Source: Methanocorpusculum sp. (GTDB taxonomy: Archaea; Halobacteriota; Methanomicrobia; Methanomicrobiales; Methanocorpusculaceae). Taken from it: a stretch of DNA of 5,096 nucleotides. Within the stretch, counting starts at the first letter, position 1, and every line of letters begins with the position of its first letter. The notes under the pieces are model-generated. The model ran no database searches. It worked only from the letters and a program-made list of their open reading frames with translations, and had not been told where the DNA came from. The DNA lies in the NCBI GenBank assembly GCA_029986195.1, contig DALTYF010000091.1:1-5096 (forward strand), given 5' to 3'. The position numbers and the translations under genes are program-made. Below, piece by piece: positions 1-4,916 of the stretch.

Positions 1-32
1 GCGACCTCTGTTGCGTGCGCAACAGAGGTCGC
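1..32. repeat. Perfect inverted repeat, 15-bp arms, 2-nt centre
   Basis: Left arm 1-15 (GCGACCTCTGTTGCG), centre TG at 16-17, right arm 18-32 is the exact reverse complement. It lies inside the HMG-CoA reductase coding region, where it encodes part of the ATSVAHATEVA segment. Since it starts at the first base of the window, it may extend further left. In RNA it would form a very stable hairpin, although a 2-nt loop would force the innermost pair open. Confidence 0.95.
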
Positions 33-431
33 CGCAAACACCGGAGCCCGCGTCATCCCGTCACGGAGAATCCGCACCTCCGCCCCGCCGGCCTTCCGGA
101 TAGCACCGCATCCCCGGTTAATCGACGCAATAAGCGCCCCCTCCGTAGTTGCAAGCGGCAGCCAGAACTCCCCTCTCGCGTACTCGCCGTTTACGATTAC
201 AGGTCCTGCAACTCCCACCGGAATCTGCACGCAGCCGATCATATTCTCGATATTCCGCGTAACCACGCGGTCAATGGGAATAGTATACTCTCCAACCGGC
301 GCGAGATCTGCGGAAGTCTCCTCCTCGATATATTTCCGGCGCAGAGCCACCGCATCATCCGCGGGCATCAGTTTTTCCAGAGCGTACAGTTTCAGATCGC
401 CTGAGCGGATCTTTGCAAGCTGCTCATCCAT
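1..431 (-). CDS. hmgA: HMG-CoA reductase, N-terminal part (cut by window edge)
   Basis: The enzyme reduces 3-hydroxy-3-methylglutaryl-CoA to mevalonate with NAD(P)H, the committed step to the isoprenoid chains of archaeal membrane lipids; it acts in the cytoplasm. Reading the minus strand from the ATG at 431 gives 143 open codons with no stop, so the rest lies left of the window. Visible family motifs are ENMIGC and PVGVAGP (residues 62-77, substrate-binding region), TTEGAL (95-100, with E97 at the expected catalytic glutamate) and NRGCGAI (105-111). The start MDEQLAKIRSGDLKLYALE fits the short soluble archaeal form without membrane segments. An in-frame ATG 12 nt upstream (443) would add MVYT; neither start has a strong ribosome binding site, and 431 was chosen from family length. 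The gene is divergent from thiM. Family identity is very secure; the exact start is less so. Confidence 0.95.
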   Translation of the reverse strand, partial: MDEQLAKIRSGDLKLYALEKLMPADDAVALRRKYIEEETSADLAPVGEYTIPIDRVVTRNIENMIGCVQIPVGVAGPVIVNGEYARGEFWLPLATTEGALIASINRGCGAIRKAGGAEVRILRDGMTRAPVFAATSVAHATEV

Positions 432-504
432 AGTATATACCATTCAGCACGCACACTAAAACATTTTTCTGACCGCAGACCTAATAATACCAAAAAGGTG
501 TTCC
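432..504. promoter_or_regulatory. Divergent promoter region hmgA / thiM
   Basis: This 73-bp spacer is clearly more AT-rich than the flanking genes and must hold both promoters. Candidate TATA elements are GTATATAC at 433-440 (it could drive thiM with a start near 462 and a leader of about 40 nt), CTAAAACAT at 456-464, and TAATAATA at 482-489 (on the minus strand TATTATTA, suitably placed for hmgA). None is a perfect archaeal TATA box, so assignment is tentative. AAGGTG at 495-500, four bases before the thiM ATG, is a good archaeal ribosome binding site. I see no TPP riboswitch motifs in this spacer, which is also too short for a typical one. Confidence 0.45.
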
Positions 505-1299
505 ATGCAGAAATACGCAAAAATTCTTGAATCCGTCAGAACGGCATCGCCGCTCGTCCACCAGATCACGAATTACGTCACCGTCAACGACTGTGCCAAC
601 ATCACGCTCTGTATCGGGGCATCCCCGGTCATGTCCCACGCTCCCGAAGATGTCATCGACATGACAAAGATCGCAAGCGCCCTCGTACTCAACATCGGTA
701 CCCTTGACCCCAACCAGATCGAGGGAATGCTTGTTGCGGGCAGCGTCGCCGCTGACCGGAACATTCCGATCATCCTTGACCCTGTAGGGGCAGGCGCTAC
801 CCCGTACCGGACAAAGACCGCACAGCAGCTGATCGAAGAACTCCCGATCACCGTCATCAAAGGAAATGCCGGTGAGATTGGAACTCTCGCAGGAACTGCC
901 GCGACCGTCCGCGGGGTTGATTCCGGCGGTGTTGCAGGCGATAGAAAAACGATCGTCCGGGATCTCGCAGCCAGGCTTGGATGTGTTGTCATCATGAGCG
1001 GAGAAGAGGATCTGATCAGCAATGGTTCCCGTGTTGCGGGCGTTCGCAACGGTGCTCCTCTGATGGGCAGACTCTCCGGTACCGGCTGCATGGCATCCGC
1101 GGTTACCGGAGCATTCGCCGCGGTCGCCCCGGACACAATGGACGGCTGTATTGCCGCCATGGCCTCGTTCGGCATCGCCGGCGAGGCGGCGGCAAAGACC
1201 GCTACAGGCCCCGGCTCGTTCAAACCGACATTCCTGGATGCAGTTGCCGCACTCACGCCCGAACAGGTTGCCGCATGCGCCAAAGTCACCGAGTACTAA
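505..1299 (+). CDS. thiM: Hydroxyethylthiazole kinase ThiM
   Basis: ThiM phosphorylates 4-methyl-5-(2-hydroxyethyl)thiazole with ATP (EC 2.7.1.50), the salvage route to the thiazole half of thiamine. The 264-residue product has the usual family length and ribokinase-like fold motifs: SPLVHQITNYVTVN (15-28), GASPVMSHAPEDV (38-50, substrate pocket), ILDPVGAGAT (90-99), IKGNAGEI (118-125), GVDSGG (137-142) and SGTGCMASAVTGAF (191-204), which holds the anion-binding loop and C195, the family's conserved active-site cysteine. The C-terminal GPGSFKPTFLDA (235-246) is also typical. The start has AAGGTG four bases upstream. It is the first gene of the operon and lies four bases before thiE, its direct partner in salvage. 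Codons end mostly in C, unlike the last genes of the same operon. Confidence 0.97.
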   Translation: MQKYAKILESVRTASPLVHQITNYVTVNDCANITLCIGASPVMSHAPEDVIDMTKIASALVLNIGTLDPNQIEGMLVAGSVAADRNIPIILDPVGAGATPYRTKTAQQLIEELPITVIKGNAGEIGTLAGTAATVRGVDSGGVAGDRKTIVRDLAARLGCVVIMSGEEDLISNGSRVAGVRNGAPLMGRLSGTGCMASAVTGAFAAVAPDTMDGCIAAMASFGIAGEAAAKTATGPGSFKPTFLDAVAALTPEQVAACAKVTEY

Positions 1300-1303
1300 A
1301 CCG

Positions 1304-1933
1304 ATGTACGATCTCTACGTAGTTACCGACGAAAAACTATCCCGCGGTCTTACCCATGCAGAGATTGCCCGCCGTGCCGTTGCGGGCGGGGCGGATGTGA
1401 TTCAGCTGCGGGACAAAGACAAATCTTCGCGGGAGCTGTATGAGATCGCCTGTGAGATACGGGAGATCTGCCGGGACCGTGCACTTTTCTTTGTCAATGA
1501 TCGTCTCGACATCGCCCTTGCCGCAGGAGCGGACGGCGTGCATCTTGGTCAGGATGATCTGCCAATTGAAGCAGCCCGCAGTGTTGCACCGCAGAACTTT
1601 CTCATCGGCATCTCCGTAGGAAATGCCGGTGAGGCGCTGGCTGCAAAATCCGCAGGTGCGGATTACGTCGCCGTGAGTCCGGTGTTTTCGACCCCGTCGA
1701 AGACGGATGCGGGGACCGGACACGGTGTTGCGGCAATCAGAGAGATTCGTACCGCGGTCACCTGCCCGGTGATCGGCATCGGCGGCATCAATGCAGACAA
1801 TGCCGCAGAACTGATCGATGCAGGCCTCGATGGTGTTGCGGTCATCTCCGCAGTGGTCAGCGCTCCGGATGTGACCGCGGCGGCACAGAATCTTTCTGCG
1901 ATCATCCGTGAGGCAAAGGAGCGGCGTGCATGA
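1304..1933 (+). CDS. thiE: Thiamine-phosphate synthase ThiE
   Basis: ThiE condenses hydroxymethylpyrimidine diphosphate with thiazole phosphate to give thiamine phosphate (EC 2.5.1.3), using the ThiM product. The 209-residue protein is a normal-length TIM barrel with the family motifs VIQLRDKD (32-39), FFVNDRLDIALAAGADGVHLGQDD (62-85 in short pieces: VNDR, GVHLGQDDLP), SPVFSTPSKTDAG (125-137, pyrimidine and diphosphate contacts) and GIGGI (158-162, phosphate binding). The ATG at 1304 is four bases after the thiM stop; no convincing ribosome binding site precedes it, so translation is probably coupled to thiM. An in-frame ATG at 1151 would add 51 residues, but that stretch is the thiM gene in another frame and does not resemble ThiE. 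The stop overlaps the next start as ATGA. Archaea often use ThiN instead, so a stand-alone ThiE is informative. Confidence 0.96.
   Translation: MYDLYVVTDEKLSRGLTHAEIARRAVAGGADVIQLRDKDKSSRELYEIACEIREICRDRALFFVNDRLDIALAAGADGVHLGQDDLPIEAARSVAPQNFLIGISVGNAGEALAAKSAGADYVAVSPVFSTPSKTDAGTGHGVAAIREIRTAVTCPVIGIGGINADNAAELIDAGLDGVAVISAVVSAPDVTAAAQNLSAIIREAKERRA
1647..1664. repeat. Inverted repeat, 8-bp arms, 2-nt centre, in thiE
   Basis: Left arm AATCCGCA (1647-1654), centre GG, right arm TGCGGATT (1657-1664). It is fully inside thiE, across the codons for KSAGADY. One of a set of perfect inverted repeats in this window. Confidence 0.8.
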
Positions 1934-2853
1934 AAGAGCAGTGGTGTTTCCGCGTGCCGGTACAGGACGGCGAGGCGGCACGACGGTGTGCAATTGCGGA
2001 AAATATTCTTGACCGGACACTGCGTCCCCGTGCGGAGAACGGTTTTCTTCTGATACCGGTTCTCTCCCCCCGCGAAGGAGAACTGCGGGCGGAGTTTGCA
2101 GAGAATCATGCGATTGAAGAGCTCCCACGTCATGAGCAGATCGGCGGCATCGTCGTTTTGCAGGACGACGATGCCCTTGGCGCGGAAAAAATTCTTGCCG
2201 CCCGTCCTTCGGTCCACACGGCCCTCTTCGCGACGTCACCGGTGGAAGGAGAGTTCCGCACAAAAACGTTCAGGGTTCTTGCGGGCGAGCCGACAACCGA
2301 GACGATGTATCATGAGTACGGACGCCGCATGGCAATCGATCTGACCGCGGCATATTTTTCCGCACGACTTGCGAACGAGCGGCAGAGAATTTTGTCGCAG
2401 ATGAAAGCCGGCGAAAAAATTCTTGACATGTTCGCGGGTGTCGGCCCGTTCCCGGTGATGCTCGGCGGTTCCGCCGAGCTGGTGATCGCAAACGATCTCA
2501 ATCCCGGTGCGGTGCTGTTGATGCAGAAAAATATCCGGCTGAATCATCTGACGAATGTTCTTCCGATGCTCGGTGACGCCCGCAACCTTGCCGAAATCTT
2601 GTCGCCGATGAAGTTTGATCGCATCATTATGAATCTCCCGATGGATGCGGCGGCGTTTCTGCCGGCGGCAGCGCCGCTGACAAAGCCGGGGACGATTGTG
2701 CATTTGTATTCGCTGGTGGAGGCGGAGGGGGAACACAATGCGGATATTCTCCGTGTGTTTCCGGGTGCGAAGATTACCGAACGGGTGCTTCGTTCGTACT
2801 CGCCGACGAGCTGGCATGCGGTGTATGATATTGAGGTTGCCGCATGCGGGTGA
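1930..2853 (+). CDS. trm5: tRNA (guanine37-N1)-methyltransferase, aTrm5 type
   Basis: Likely transfers a methyl group from S-adenosylmethionine to N1 of G37 next to the tRNA anticodon (EC 2.1.1.228), protecting the reading frame. The 307-residue protein has an N-terminal region like the Trm5 D1 domain (about 1-45), then the pre-catalytic segment with FRTKTFRVLAGEP (109-121) and YHEYGRRMAIDLTAAYFS (127-144), LANERQRI (147-154), the Rossmann SAM loop LDMFAGVGPF (165-174), ANDLNP (187-192), GDAR (215-218) and MNLPMDA (234-240). The NLP motif and ER pair are typical of Trm5. The D1-like start suggests the Trm5b type, but a wyosine-pathway paralogue (Trm5a or Taw2) is not excluded. AAAGGAG at 1915-1921 is a strong ribosome binding site; the start overlaps the thiE stop by four bases. 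Its place between thiamine and tryptophan genes has no obvious functional reason. Confidence 0.88.
   Translation: MKEQWCFRVPVQDGEAARRCAIAENILDRTLRPRAENGFLLIPVLSPREGELRAEFAENHAIEELPRHEQIGGIVVLQDDDALGAEKILAARPSVHTALFATSPVEGEFRTKTFRVLAGEPTTETMYHEYGRRMAIDLTAAYFSARLANERQRILSQMKAGEKILDMFAGVGPFPVMLGGSAELVIANDLNPGAVLLMQKNIRLNHLTNVLPMLGDARNLAEILSPMKFDRIIMNLPMDAAAFLPAAAPLTKPGTIVHLYSLVEAEGEHNADILRVFPGAKITERVLRSYSPTSWHAVYDIEVAACG
2146..2175. repeat. Inverted repeat, 11-bp arms, 8-nt loop, in trm5
   Basis: Left arm GGCATCGTCGT (2146-2156), loop 2157-2164, right arm ACGACGATGCC (2165-2175). Perfectly paired and inside the codons for GGIVVLQDDDALG of the methyltransferase. It would form a stable mRNA hairpin near the middle of the operon. 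Confidence 0.85.
2460..2479. repeat. Inverted repeat, 9-bp arms, 2-nt centre, in trm5
   Basis: Left arm GCTCGGCGG (2460-2468), centre TT, right arm CCGCCGAGC (2471-2479). It lies just after the SAM-binding loop codons and covers LGGSAE. Fully GC-rich apart from single T/A pairs. Confidence 0.85.
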
Positions 2854-3557
2854 AGATATGCGGCACGGCAACGTTTGCGGATCTTGCTTGTGCCCTTACG
2901 GCGGGTGCTGATGCGATCGGGTTTCTGATGGGCATTACGCACGTGACGCAGGATGCGGTAACACCGGAAGCAGCAGCGGCGATGGTTGCGACACTGCCGC
3001 CGTTTGTCGAGCCGGTTGCGGTGACGCATCTGACGAAACCGGCCGATCTGATCCGTATCGTGGAGGCGTCACACTGCACGACATTGCAGATTCAGGATCT
3101 GGTGACGCCGGAGGATATTGCGGAGGTTCGCGAGGCGCTGCCGTATCTCCGGATCGTAAAGGCGGTGCATGTGATGGATGCATCCGCGGTTGCGACGGCG
3201 AAGTACTTCGCCGACGCGGCGGATGCAATCCTTCTGGATACACGGACGGCGGATCGGATTGGCGGGACGGGCATTCCGCATGACTGGAACATCAGTGCAA
3301 GGATTGTGGAGGTGTGTCCGGTGCCGGTAATTCTTGCCGGGGGACTGACACCGGAGAATGTGGCGGAGGCTGTCCGTCGTGTCAGGCCATATGCGGTGGA
3401 TGTGCATACGGGGGTAAAAAAAAGAACGGTGTTCGGGATGCAAAACGAACCCTGGGGCTACCAAATGGAAGACATCTTTATGCAGGTAAAAAAGAACGGT
3501 GTTCGGGATGCAAAACGAACCCTGGCGTTTGTTGCAAACGCCAGGAGCTGTTCCTGA
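2844..3557 (+). CDS. trpF: TrpF-like phosphoribosylanthranilate isomerase with C-terminal insertion
   Basis: TrpF isomerises phosphoribosylanthranilate in tryptophan synthesis (EC 5.3.1.24). The 237-residue TIM barrel keeps KICG (4-7, with C6 as the expected general base), GADAIGF (21-27), LLDTRT (130-135, with D132 as the expected general acid), GGTGIPHDW (140-148), LAGGLTPENV (164-173) and VDVHTGV (185-191). It is divergent: the usual VQLHG is LQIQD (81-85), and the GGTG..HDW pattern resembles a TrpF-like side branch, so substrate identity is less certain. After VKK (191-193) 24 extra residues intervene before NGVRDAKRTLAFVANAR; without them the protein would be 213 residues, the normal length. 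GAGGT (2833-2837) precedes the ATG by six bases, and the start overlaps trm5 by 10 bp. Its TGA directly abuts the convergent trpB stop. Whether the altered C-terminus is still active cannot be told from sequence. Confidence 0.85.
   Translation: MRVKICGTATFADLACALTAGADAIGFLMGITHVTQDAVTPEAAAAMVATLPPFVEPVAVTHLTKPADLIRIVEASHCTTLQIQDLVTPEDIAEVREALPYLRIVKAVHVMDASAVATAKYFADAADAILLDTRTADRIGGTGIPHDWNISARIVEVCPVPVILAGGLTPENVAEAVRRVRPYAVDVHTGVKKRTVFGMQNEPWGYQMEDIFMQVKKNGVRDAKRTLAFVANARSCS
3196..3213. repeat. Perfect 18-bp palindrome in trpF
   Basis: CGGCGAAGT followed directly by its reverse complement ACTTCGCCG, with no spacer. It encodes part of ATAKYFADA. Eleven bases upstream is a smaller palindrome, GGATGCATCC (3176-3185). 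A spacer-free palindrome is a possible dimeric protein binding site, but none is known to me here. Confidence 0.85.
3413..3424 (-). terminator. Possible distal trpB terminator, T8 tract
   Basis: On the minus strand, downstream of trpB, the A8 tract reads TTCTTTTTTTTACC, preceded by a weak 5-bp hairpin (GTTCG / CGAAC with a 10-nt loop). T-rich tracts end transcription in archaea. The duplicated segment supplies a second, longer T tract behind the one at 3488-3493. Function is inferred only. Confidence 0.35.
3418..3455 (+). repeat. Direct repeat, copy 1 (3' part of trpF)
   Basis: This 38-bp segment is identical to 3488-3525. Upstream it also shares GGT (3413-3415 and 3485-3487) if the A tract is allowed to differ: A8 here (3416-3423) and A6 in copy 2. 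The two extra A residues shift this copy into another frame, so it encodes KRTVFGMQNEPW rather than the KKNGVRDAKRTL of copy 2. Confidence 0.95.
3485..3494 (-). terminator. Possible proximal trpB terminator, T6 tract
   Basis: On the minus strand this is a T6 tract about 65-70 nt after the trpB stop, following the 10-bp hairpin at 3521-3545 and the small GTTCG/CGAAC hairpin. As the two genes leave no space between their stops, any trpB terminator must lie inside the trpF coding region. Confidence 0.35.
3488..3525 (+). repeat. Direct repeat, copy 2 (native-looking trpF end)
   Basis: Copy 2 follows a 30-bp or so spacer (about 3456-3485) for which I find no source elsewhere in the window. In the trpF frame it reads KKNGVRDAKRTL and continues to AFVANAR, a convincing TrpF C-terminal helix. 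It is therefore probably the original segment, and copy 1 plus spacer is the addition. The total gain, 72 bp, keeps the frame. Confidence 0.95.
3521..3545. terminator. Strong hairpin at the trpF / trpB junction, possible bidirectional terminator
   Basis: Left arm CCTGGCGTTT (3521-3530), loop GTTGC, right arm AAACGCCAGG (3536-3545): ten perfect pairs, inside the last codons of trpF and 12 bp before both stops. On the plus strand the next T run (T5) is only at 3586-3590; on the minus strand T6 follows at 3493-3488. A second small hairpin, CAGGA / TCCTG (3542-3556), overlaps its right arm and would exclude it. The structure is certain; the terminator role is inferred from position between convergent genes. 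Confidence 0.55.
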
Positions 3558-4883
3558 TTACACTTCTACCATGGGATGGTTGCAGTTTTTGAGGAAATTG
3601 GCATAGCCGACCATGTCGAGAAGTCCGTGACCGGAGAGGTTGAAGACGATTGTTTTTTCTTCGTTCTTTTTCTTTGCGTCCAGTGCCAGTTCAATGGCCC
3701 CGCGGATTGCGTGGGATGATTCTGGTGCGGGGATGATGCCTTCGGTTCTGGCGAAGGTGACGGCGGCCTGGAAGATCTGGGTCTCGTTGTAGGATACGGC
3801 GCTGATGGTTTTGTTGTGGTAGAGTTCGGAGACGAGAGGGTTCATGCCGTGGTAGCGGAGTCCGCCTGCGTGTACGGCGTTCGGGGTGAAGTCGTGGCCG
3901 AGTGTGTACATTTTGAACATGGGGGTGATGCAGCCGGAGTCGCCGAAGTCGTAGCGGTACTCTCCTTTGGTGAGGGAGGGGACTTCGGTTGGTTCGACGG
4001 CGAGGAAGCTGGTGTCCACTTTTCCTTTGAGTTTCTTTTCGATCATGGGGAAGGCGAATCCTGCGAAGTTGCTGCCGCCACCGATGCAGCCGACCATGTA
4101 GTCAGGGACGATGTCGAGTTCGTCCATCTGGGCGATGAGTTCCTGACCGATCACAGTCTGGTGCATGCAGACATGGTTTGCGACACTGCCGAGACTGTAC
4201 TTGGTTTTGCCGGTCTGGTCTTTGACGGCCATTTCTACTGCTTCGGTGATGGCGGTTCCGAGTGTTCCTCCGTAGGAGGGGTCTTTGGCGAGAACGGATT
4301 TTCCGTATTCGGTGATGGTGCTCGGCGAGGGGTACACGGTTCCTCCGTAGGTTTCCATGATGGATCTGCGGAAGGGTTTCTGTTCGAAGCTGACCTTGAC
4401 CATGAAGATGATGAGGTCGAGGTCGAAGTAGTTGCAGGAGAGGGAAAGCGCTGATCCCCACTGGCCGGCTCCGGTTTCGGTGGTGAGGTGTTCGGTTCCG
4501 TCTCTTTTGTTGTAGTAAGCCTGAGCGATGGCGCTGTTGAGTTTGTGGCTGCCGGTGGGGCTTACGTCTTCGCGTTTGAAGTAAATCTTCGCGGGTGTTT
4601 TGAGGTACTGTTCGAGATGGTATGCCCGCTGGAGCGGGGTGACTCTGCCGAACTGTGCGTAGGCTTCGCGAATTTGTTCGGGAATGTCGATGAACCGGTG
4701 GGTTGTGTCGAGTTCCTGGTCTACGGAGGTTTTGCAGAATACGGGTGCGAGGTCAGCGGCAGTCACGGGCTTCATGGTTGCGGGGTTGAGTATCTCCGGC
4801 GAGCCAATGTCTGCTGCGATGTTATACCATTTTTTTGGGATGTCATCCACGGTAAGGGTCGTACGACCGTCTTTGGGGAACAT
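3558..4883 (-). CDS. trpB: Tryptophan synthase beta chain, TrpB2 type
   Basis: Converts indole and serine to tryptophan with pyridoxal phosphate (EC 4.2.1.20). The 441-residue product begins with the TrpB2-type stretch DDIPKKWYNI (13-22). It has GRVTPLQRA (79-87), KREDVSPTGSHKLNSA (103-118, with K114 as the PLP lysine), TETGAGQWG (135-143, E136 as catalytic glutamate), GCIGGGSNF (265-273, cofactor phosphate loop), AVEP (295-298) and LSGHG (416-420). The SPTGSHKLN form and the long N-terminus mark the TrpB2 branch rather than classical TrpB1; some TrpB2 proteins work without TrpA, and no trpA is visible here. Codons are strongly biased to C-ending forms and GGA glycine, suggesting high expression. 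No ribosome binding site precedes the ATG, while a TATA box sits at leaderless distance. The gene faces trpF with no bases between the stops. Confidence 0.96.
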   Translation of the reverse strand: MFPKDGRTTLTVDDIPKKWYNIAADIGSPEILNPATMKPVTAADLAPVFCKTSVDQELDTTHRFIDIPEQIREAYAQFGRVTPLQRAYHLEQYLKTPAKIYFKREDVSPTGSHKLNSAIAQAYYNKRDGTEHLTTETGAGQWGSALSLSCNYFDLDLIIFMVKVSFEQKPFRRSIMETYGGTVYPSPSTITEYGKSVLAKDPSYGGTLGTAITEAVEMAVKDQTGKTKYSLGSVANHVCMHQTVIGQELIAQMDELDIVPDYMVGCIGGGSNFAGFAFPMIEKKLKGKVDTSFLAVEPTEVPSLTKGEYRYDFGDSGCITPMFKMYTLGHDFTPNAVHAGGLRYHGMNPLVSELYHNKTISAVSYNETQIFQAAVTFARTEGIIPAPESSHAIRGAIELALDAKKKNEEKTIVFNLSGHGLLDMVGYANFLKNCNHPMVEV

Positions 4884-4905
4884 AGATCAAGGTGTGGTTT
4901 CTGGG

Positions 4906-4916
4906 TATTTAAAATA
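4906..4916 (-). promoter_or_regulatory. TATA box of trpB, leaderless promoter
   Basis: The minus strand reads TATTTTAAATA, close to the archaeal TTTAAATA box. Its centre is about 26-27 bp before the trpB ATG (4883), the usual distance from TATA box to transcription start. With no Shine-Dalgarno sequence before the ATG, this predicts a leaderless or nearly leaderless mRNA. Confidence 0.7.

Noticed and set aside
432..504. TPP riboswitch before thiM
   Set aside because: The spacer is short, the likely leader is at most about 40 nt, and no conserved THI-box segments are seen.
573..1289. Minus-strand open frame (238 codons) opposite thiM
   Set aside because: Shadow of thiM caused by C-rich third positions; low-complexity A/S/P composition and no motif.
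1151..1303. 51-residue N-terminal extension of ThiE
   Set aside because: The stretch is thiM coding sequence in another frame, and ThiE family proteins start near MYDLYVVTDE.
1337..2263. Long minus-strand open frame (308 codons) opposite thiE and trm5
   Set aside because: It overlaps two clear genes, its translation is rich in R, C, H and P without any recognisable motif, and it is explained by the third-position base bias of the real genes.
2185..2424. Recurring AAAAAATTCTTG word in trm5, with similar words in thiM
   Set aside because: Each copy encodes K-I-L or a similar peptide with preferred codons; no spacing or orientation pattern suggests a functional site.
3413..3525. Repeat-spacer-repeat unit resembling a minimal CRISPR array
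   Set aside because: Only two copies exist, the second encodes the normal TrpF C-terminus, and no cas genes are present; a local duplication explains it better.
3905..3910. TGTACA, like the TrpY operator of some methanogens
   Set aside because: It is inside trpB coding sequence, far from any promoter, and a 6-bp palindrome is expected by chance.
3816..4454. Plus-strand open frame (212 codons) opposite trpB
   Set aside because: Composition of repeated G, V, E, F and D is the mirror of strongly C-ending trpB codons; no domain is seen.
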